Virus record (IMG/VR): IMGVR_UViG_3300045918_000356
Location: 1 to 43,492 of that record
DNA length: 43,492 nucleotides
Strand: one strand, 5' to 3'
DNA from: a virus
Positions 40,515 to 43,492 of this stretch are shown here, piece after piece (position 1 is the stretch's first letter; the number at the start of each line of letters is the position of its first letter). The notes under the pieces were generated by a model that was given only the letters and a program-made list of their open reading frames with translations, made no database searches and had not been told where the DNA came from. The position numbers were made by a program, and so were the translations under genes.

Positions 40515-40660
40515 AATTCATTGACATGTTTTGTGGGATGGGAACGGCTAGAATGGCATTTGAGCAAGCTGGTCACGAATGTGTGTATTCGATCGAAATT
40601 GACGGTACCAGTTGGATATGCAATCGCAAAACGTATGCAATCGCAAAAATTAGAATATAA
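40511..40660 (+). pseudogene. truncated C5-cytosine DNA methyltransferase, first 49 aa only
   Basis: MKFIDMFCGMGTARMAFEQA, then GHECVYSIEID is motif I (SAM binding) of Dcm-type methyltransferases. The frame then leaves homology (GTSWICNRKTYAIAKIRI) and stops; the catalytic PCQ motif and target-recognition region are absent. A 13-base direct repeat (TGCAATCGCAAAA, starting near 40619 and 40636) sits at the break, so the gene was probably lost by deletion between repeats. Confidence 0.85.
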
Positions 40661-40672
40661 GGGGGGAATTAG

Positions 40673-40834
40673 ATGAATGATAAATTGAAGGAAGTGGCGA
40701 AACCACTCGTGGAATATCTGCGGAAAAATTACCATCCGCACGTGATCGCAATAGTGGAAGGAGACGGAACAGTTGCAATTTTGGAAGGGATTGAAAATAT
40801 TACAAAATTTGAGGAAGCTGAGGGGGGAGAATGA
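40673..40834 (+). CDS. small early protein, 53 aa
   Basis: MNDKLKEVAKPLVEYLRKNY, then HPHVIAIVEGDGTVAILEG and an acidic end. AGGGGGGAATTAG precedes the ATG, and the stop overlaps the rusA start. A small alpha/beta fold; this type of protein often lies beside RusA in Firmicutes phages. Confidence 0.65.
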   Translation: MNDKLKEVAKPLVEYLRKNYHPHVIAIVEGDGTVAILEGIENITKFEEAEGGE

Positions 40835-41253
40835 TGATTAGTTTTATAGTGCCAGGTAATCCGCAAGGGAAAGCTAGAGCAAGAATATTTTTCAATGCAA
40901 AAATTAATAAAACTTGTGCAATGACACCTGAAAAAACAGTGAACTATGAAAATTTGATCAAATTATGCTGTAGGGGAACCCAAATAGAGGGACCCCTTGA
41001 AATGATCATAGAAGCCTATTACCCCATTCCAAAATCCGCATCTAAGAAAGATCACTTAGCAATGTTAGAGGGGCGAATTCGTCCCACTAAGAAGCCAGAC
41101 GCGGATAATGTGGTTAAGGTGATAGCAGATGCATTAAATGGGATTGCTTACAAGGATGATACGCAGATTGTTGATTTGAGGATCAGGAAATGGTATGCAG
41201 ATGTTACGAGGGTAGAGGTACAAATCAATAGGGTGGAGGCGAAAACATTATGA
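40831..41253 (+). CDS. rusA: RusA-family Holliday-junction resolvase
   Basis: The 140-aa protein has the RusA layout: an N-terminal strand (SFIVPGNPQGKARARI), then KKPDADNVVKVIADALNG and YKDDTQIVDLRIRKWY, which carry the catalytic aspartates and lysine. It cuts four-way junctions made by Bet-mediated recombination and replication. GAGGGGGGAGA precedes ATGATG. Length is normal for the family. Confidence 0.92.
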   Translation: MMISFIVPGNPQGKARARIFFNAKINKTCAMTPEKTVNYENLIKLCCRGTQIEGPLEMIIEAYYPIPKSASKKDHLAMLEGRIRPTKKPDADNVVKVIADALNGIAYKDDTQIVDLRIRKWYADVTRVEVQINRVEAKTL

Positions 41254-41633
41254 GTTTTTGGAATACGAGGCAGATTAAACGGACTAAAAAACCGCATCAA
41301 TGCCAGTTTTGCGGCAGAATCATTCCAGCTGGTAGCAGTTGCGAGAGCAATTCAGGGACGTTTGACGGAGAGTTTAATTATTACCATCTCTGCAATAGGT
41401 GCGTAAAATTTATACAAGTGCATAATTGCGATTTGTCAGACGGATTTAACCTAGGAGATTTTTACGACTGCATATGTGATTTACGGGTGGATTGCCCTGA
41501 ATGCGCGAGTCAATACTACCAATACGATCACGTCTGGGATGTATCAAAAATGAGCTGCACTTATGAGTGCGATGAGTGTGACAACAAATGGGTGGTAGAC
41601 TACTCAATGGGCGAAACAGATACACCAAAGTAA
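41250..41633 (+). CDS. zinc-ribbon protein, 127 aa
   Basis: The first part has CQFCGRIIPAGSSCES and LCNRC; the second CICDLRVDCPEC and YECDECDNKWVVDY. At least two zinc sites are likely. It overlaps rusA by four bases. Such proteins occur near late-control genes in phages; nucleic-acid binding is inferred. Confidence 0.75.
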   Translation: MSFWNTRQIKRTKKPHQCQFCGRIIPAGSSCESNSGTFDGEFNYYHLCNRCVKFIQVHNCDLSDGFNLGDFYDCICDLRVDCPECASQYYQYDHVWDVSKMSCTYECDECDNKWVVDYSMGETDTPK

Positions 41634-41648
41634 TGTACACGATACCCC

Positions 41649-41674
41649 CGCCGATCCCCATAAGGTCGGTGGGA
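41649..41674 (+). promoter_or_regulatory. hairpin in the gap before the late regulator
   Basis: CCGCCGA pairs with TCGGTGG around TCCCCATAAGG. No T-tract follows. It may reduce read-through into the late regulator gene. Confidence 0.45.
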
Positions 41675-41752
41675 CGATAATAATAACATTTGTGTGAAAA
41701 GTATAGGGTGAAATATTGAGGGGCTTAAATCGAATTATAGGAGGTATACGAT

Positions 41753-42184
41753 ATGCAATTAACTATACAGCAGGAACTATATCTATATCCAGAGATTGAC
41801 AGCAAAATAAAGAGACTGGCAGGAGACATAAACAGATACAGACAATTGCAGGACGAATTAAGAGATCCCATGCAGGCACAAAAATTATCAGATATGCCAC
41901 GTGGATGCGGTGGGACGTCTGATTGTATGAGTACGGTATCAAAAATTGTGGACTACTACGATAAACGCATAAGTAAAGCGGAAGACGAAATTATGGAATT
42001 AGAGAGAGTAAAGGAGTCAGTTGAAGCCTATTTGGATACGCTGATGTACGAGGAGAGGGAATTGGTTAGATTAGTATTTTTTGAACAGCGTAGGGATTGC
42101 TATATCACATCAAAAATGCATTATCATAGGCAGACGATCAGTAGAAAAAAAGAGGAACTGTATAGGAAAATTGGAGCAAAATAA
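41753..42184 (+). CDS. late-transcription regulator, ArpU/DUF1492-like
   Basis: The 143-aa protein starts after GGAGGTATACGAT. The N-terminal half is helical (LTIQQELYLYPEIDSKIKRL), a conserved MPRGCGGTSD motif lies near residue 49, and the C-terminal half resembles sigma region 4 (LMYEERELVRLVFFEQRRDC, then HYHRQTISRKKEELYRKIG). These proteins close the early operon and activate packaging/virion genes in Firmicutes phages. The gene is complete, and just past its stop the sequence switches to the leftward block. Confidence 0.78.
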   Translation: MQLTIQQELYLYPEIDSKIKRLAGDINRYRQLQDELRDPMQAQKLSDMPRGCGGTSDCMSTVSKIVDYYDKRISKAEDEIMELERVKESVEAYLDTLMYEERELVRLVFFEQRRDCYITSKMHYHRQTISRKKEELYRKIGAK

Positions 42185-42878
42185 AAAAAGGCCTGCTAAT
42201 ACGCTTCAATTCACTAACCGCATAATCTGTATCTTGCTTATCGTTGCCGCCTTGACCCTTCAATATCTGCAAGTAATCAATGAATATTACTGGCTTATTC
42301 CCTGTGTTTTTTATATGTGATTCTATAATTTTCCTTACTGCGTCAACATCAGTATCAAAATTCCCCTCAATGATTGTCAATCTTTCTGCAGACTTTTCAT
42401 ATTGTCCCAAGGCTGTAGTAAATTCTTCTTTCAATCCTGATATTTCGCCCTGCATTATTGCCCTTGTGCCTACATTCAGTGTTTTTTTTGGTGCTACCTT
42501 GAATAACTCCCGGCTTAAAGACTTTGCCACTAATTCAAATTTGGACATTTCCAGAGAGAAAAATAATACATCGTTATCCTTGGCGATATGATCGGCGATC
42601 TGTAAAGCAAATGTGGTCTTTCCTAAACTGCTTATTGCCCCCAAAGTGTAAAGTCCAGAAAATAAACCGCCGCCCATTTTTTTATCCAGCTGTAGAAACC
42701 CTGTACGAATAACTTTTTTATGCTTTTCCTTCTCAATATCCTCAATGAATTGTGATAGATAATTGATAACTGGCTCAACTTTGGTTGCTGGTTTGTTCAA
42801 TGTAGCCTTCGTTAATTCGTTCATACTGTTCTTATACTTCGTTACTTCATCCACTTCGATTGATTGCAGTAGTCCCAT
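42138..42878 (-). pseudogene. truncated DnaB-like helicase (second copy)
   Basis: Walker A GAISSLGKTTF (about residues 80-90), FFSLEMSKFELVAKSLSREL and Walker B VIFIDYLQIL (about 197-206) are intact. Homology ends at SELKRISR (about residue 228, base 42195), where the family would continue with the last motor motifs. The remaining 18 codons are antisense of the late-regulator gene. It lacks the N-terminal DnaB domain, as in some mobile-element helicases. Either a junction has cut it or it is a decayed gene. Confidence 0.8.
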
Positions 42879-43213
42879 TATTTTGCCCTCCTATTGGCTT
42901 CTAGTGATTCATCTATTTTGTTCATAAGGTCATTTGAAATTTTTGAATACTCATTCTCTATGTAATTTGGGATTTGTAGCATTAGTTTGATTCGATCGTC
43001 CCCCCGTGCCTTCTGTAGTTCCGTTAAACACTCTGAAAATAAATCGTAGTTTAATTTGTTTACTTGCCTTTCTAAGTCGCTTGATTCCTCTTGTAGAGCC
43101 TGACAAAACAATTCACAAAATATACTCAACTTCCTCTGCATTACTTCCAAATCCTGATTGATAAGCTTGTCCCGCTGAATTGCAAATTTTCGTTTTTCTA
43201 TCGTGCTAATCAT
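42878..43213 (-). CDS. hypothetical helical protein, 111 aa
   Basis: MISTIEKRKFAIQRDKLINQ, then long helices (LSIFCELFCQALQEESSDLE, NKIDESLEANRRAK) make an all-alpha protein. AAGGAGTGG precedes the ATG, and its stop abuts the helicase-like start. It is probably a partner of that helicase (loader or regulator) because they are coupled, but I do not recognise it. Confidence 0.65.
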   Translation of the reverse strand: MISTIEKRKFAIQRDKLINQDLEVMQRKLSIFCELFCQALQEESSDLERQVNKLNYDLFSECLTELQKARGDDRIKLMLQIPNYIENEYSKISNDLMNKIDESLEANRRAK

Positions 43214-43404
43214 TCGGCGCCACTCCTTTGTTTTTGATTTTAAAATCTTCTGTAAAAGTATCTATAATCATTATAGCAAGCACGCCCCGCAGGGATAGGC
43301 GGGCTTAAGCGGTTAAACTTATTAAAGTTATTAGAGAAAAGCACGAATATTTTAGACCTTCAAACCATTGCTATTACTGGATGAAATTTTTTTTTCATTT
43401 TTTT
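43214..43404 (-). promoter_or_regulatory. leftward control region before the 111-aa gene
   Basis: On the minus strand a TATAAT lies at about 43269-43274. Just upstream is a GC-rich hairpin (GCCCCGC/GCGGGC, near 43285-43306). The rest up to the 22-bp repeats holds no gene. Confidence 0.5.
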
Positions 43405-43492
43405 TACTCTTCGGTTACCCCCCCAATACTCTTCGGTTACCCCCCCAATACTCTTCGGTTACCCCCCCAATTTAGCAAAAAAAAAGAAGGGT
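43405..43492. repeat. three 22-bp tandem repeats and right copy of the terminal redundancy
   Basis: Perfect units lie at 43405-43426, 43427-43448 and 43449-43470. The last 66 bases equal 23-88. In the closed circle there would be at least three perfect units in a row. Confidence 0.92.

Noticed and set aside
43280-43310. GC-rich hairpin near the contig end as another I-C-like repeat
   Set aside because: The stem is followed by GTGCTTGC rather than a GGATTGAAAC-like handle, so the likeness is only in stem shape.

Overview
This window reads as one complete genome of a short-tailed, tailed bacteriophage of a low-GC Bacillota (Firmicutes) host. The base composition is AT-rich, ribosome-binding sites are strong (GGAGG/GGGGTGAT type), and the lysis genes are of the XhlA and phi-LC3 holin kinds. 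Bases 23-88 recur exactly at 43427-43492, so the sequence is circular or terminally redundant (about 43.4 kb unique). No integrase was recognised. A divergent CI/Cro-type switch (34.8-35.6 kb) argues for a temperate lifestyle, so an extrachromosomal (phage-plasmid) prophage is a live hypothesis.

Layout: (1) 0.09-0.8 kb and 42.2-43.2 kb form one leftward block that crosses the join. It holds a ribbon-helix-helix (RHH) gene, unknowns, 22-bp tandem repeats and a truncated second DnaB-like helicase. (2) 1.1-24.9 kb is the rightward packaging and virion operon: a decayed tRNA-like sequence, terS, terL, portal, scaffold, decoration and major capsid proteins, a tail fibre with a glycoside-hydrolase-like domain, a P22-like adaptor and DNA-stabilisation set, and two large internal/ejection-type proteins. 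(3) 24.9-26.6 kb is the lysis cassette plus tiny membrane proteins. (4) 26.6-27.7 kb is a gene-free 1-kb locus with two noncoding RNAs: a roughly 575-nt highly structured RNA (ROOL/GOLLD-like candidate), then a short RNA with its own promoter and terminator that carries a type I-E-like and a type I-C-like solitary CRISPR repeat. (5) 27.7-30.2 kb is a leftward cluster of small accessory genes interrupted by a miniature inverted-repeat element. (6) 30.3-32.6 kb holds an RHH gene and a membrane-anchored, coiled-coil protein ending in a winged-helix-like domain, next to an array of short palindromes. (7) 32.7-34.4 kb is leftward early genes. (8) 34.8-35.6 kb is the repressor/Cro switch. (9) 35.6-42.2 kb is the rightward early/replication operon: Bet annealase, a DUF4373-type initiator with internal iterons, DnaB, RusA, a truncated cytosine methyltransferase, and an ArpU/DUF1492-like late regulator.

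How it fits together: the switch drives the rightward replication operon. That operon ends in the late regulator, which probably turns on packaging, virion and lysis genes. The accessory arm between lysis and switch, where an integrase would usually sit, instead holds host-interaction modules. The most exciting of these is the RNA locus, because paired solitary repeats of two CRISPR subtypes in one dedicated transcript fit a dual-target RNA anti-CRISPR. All functional names are from reading motifs by eye; no database search was run.
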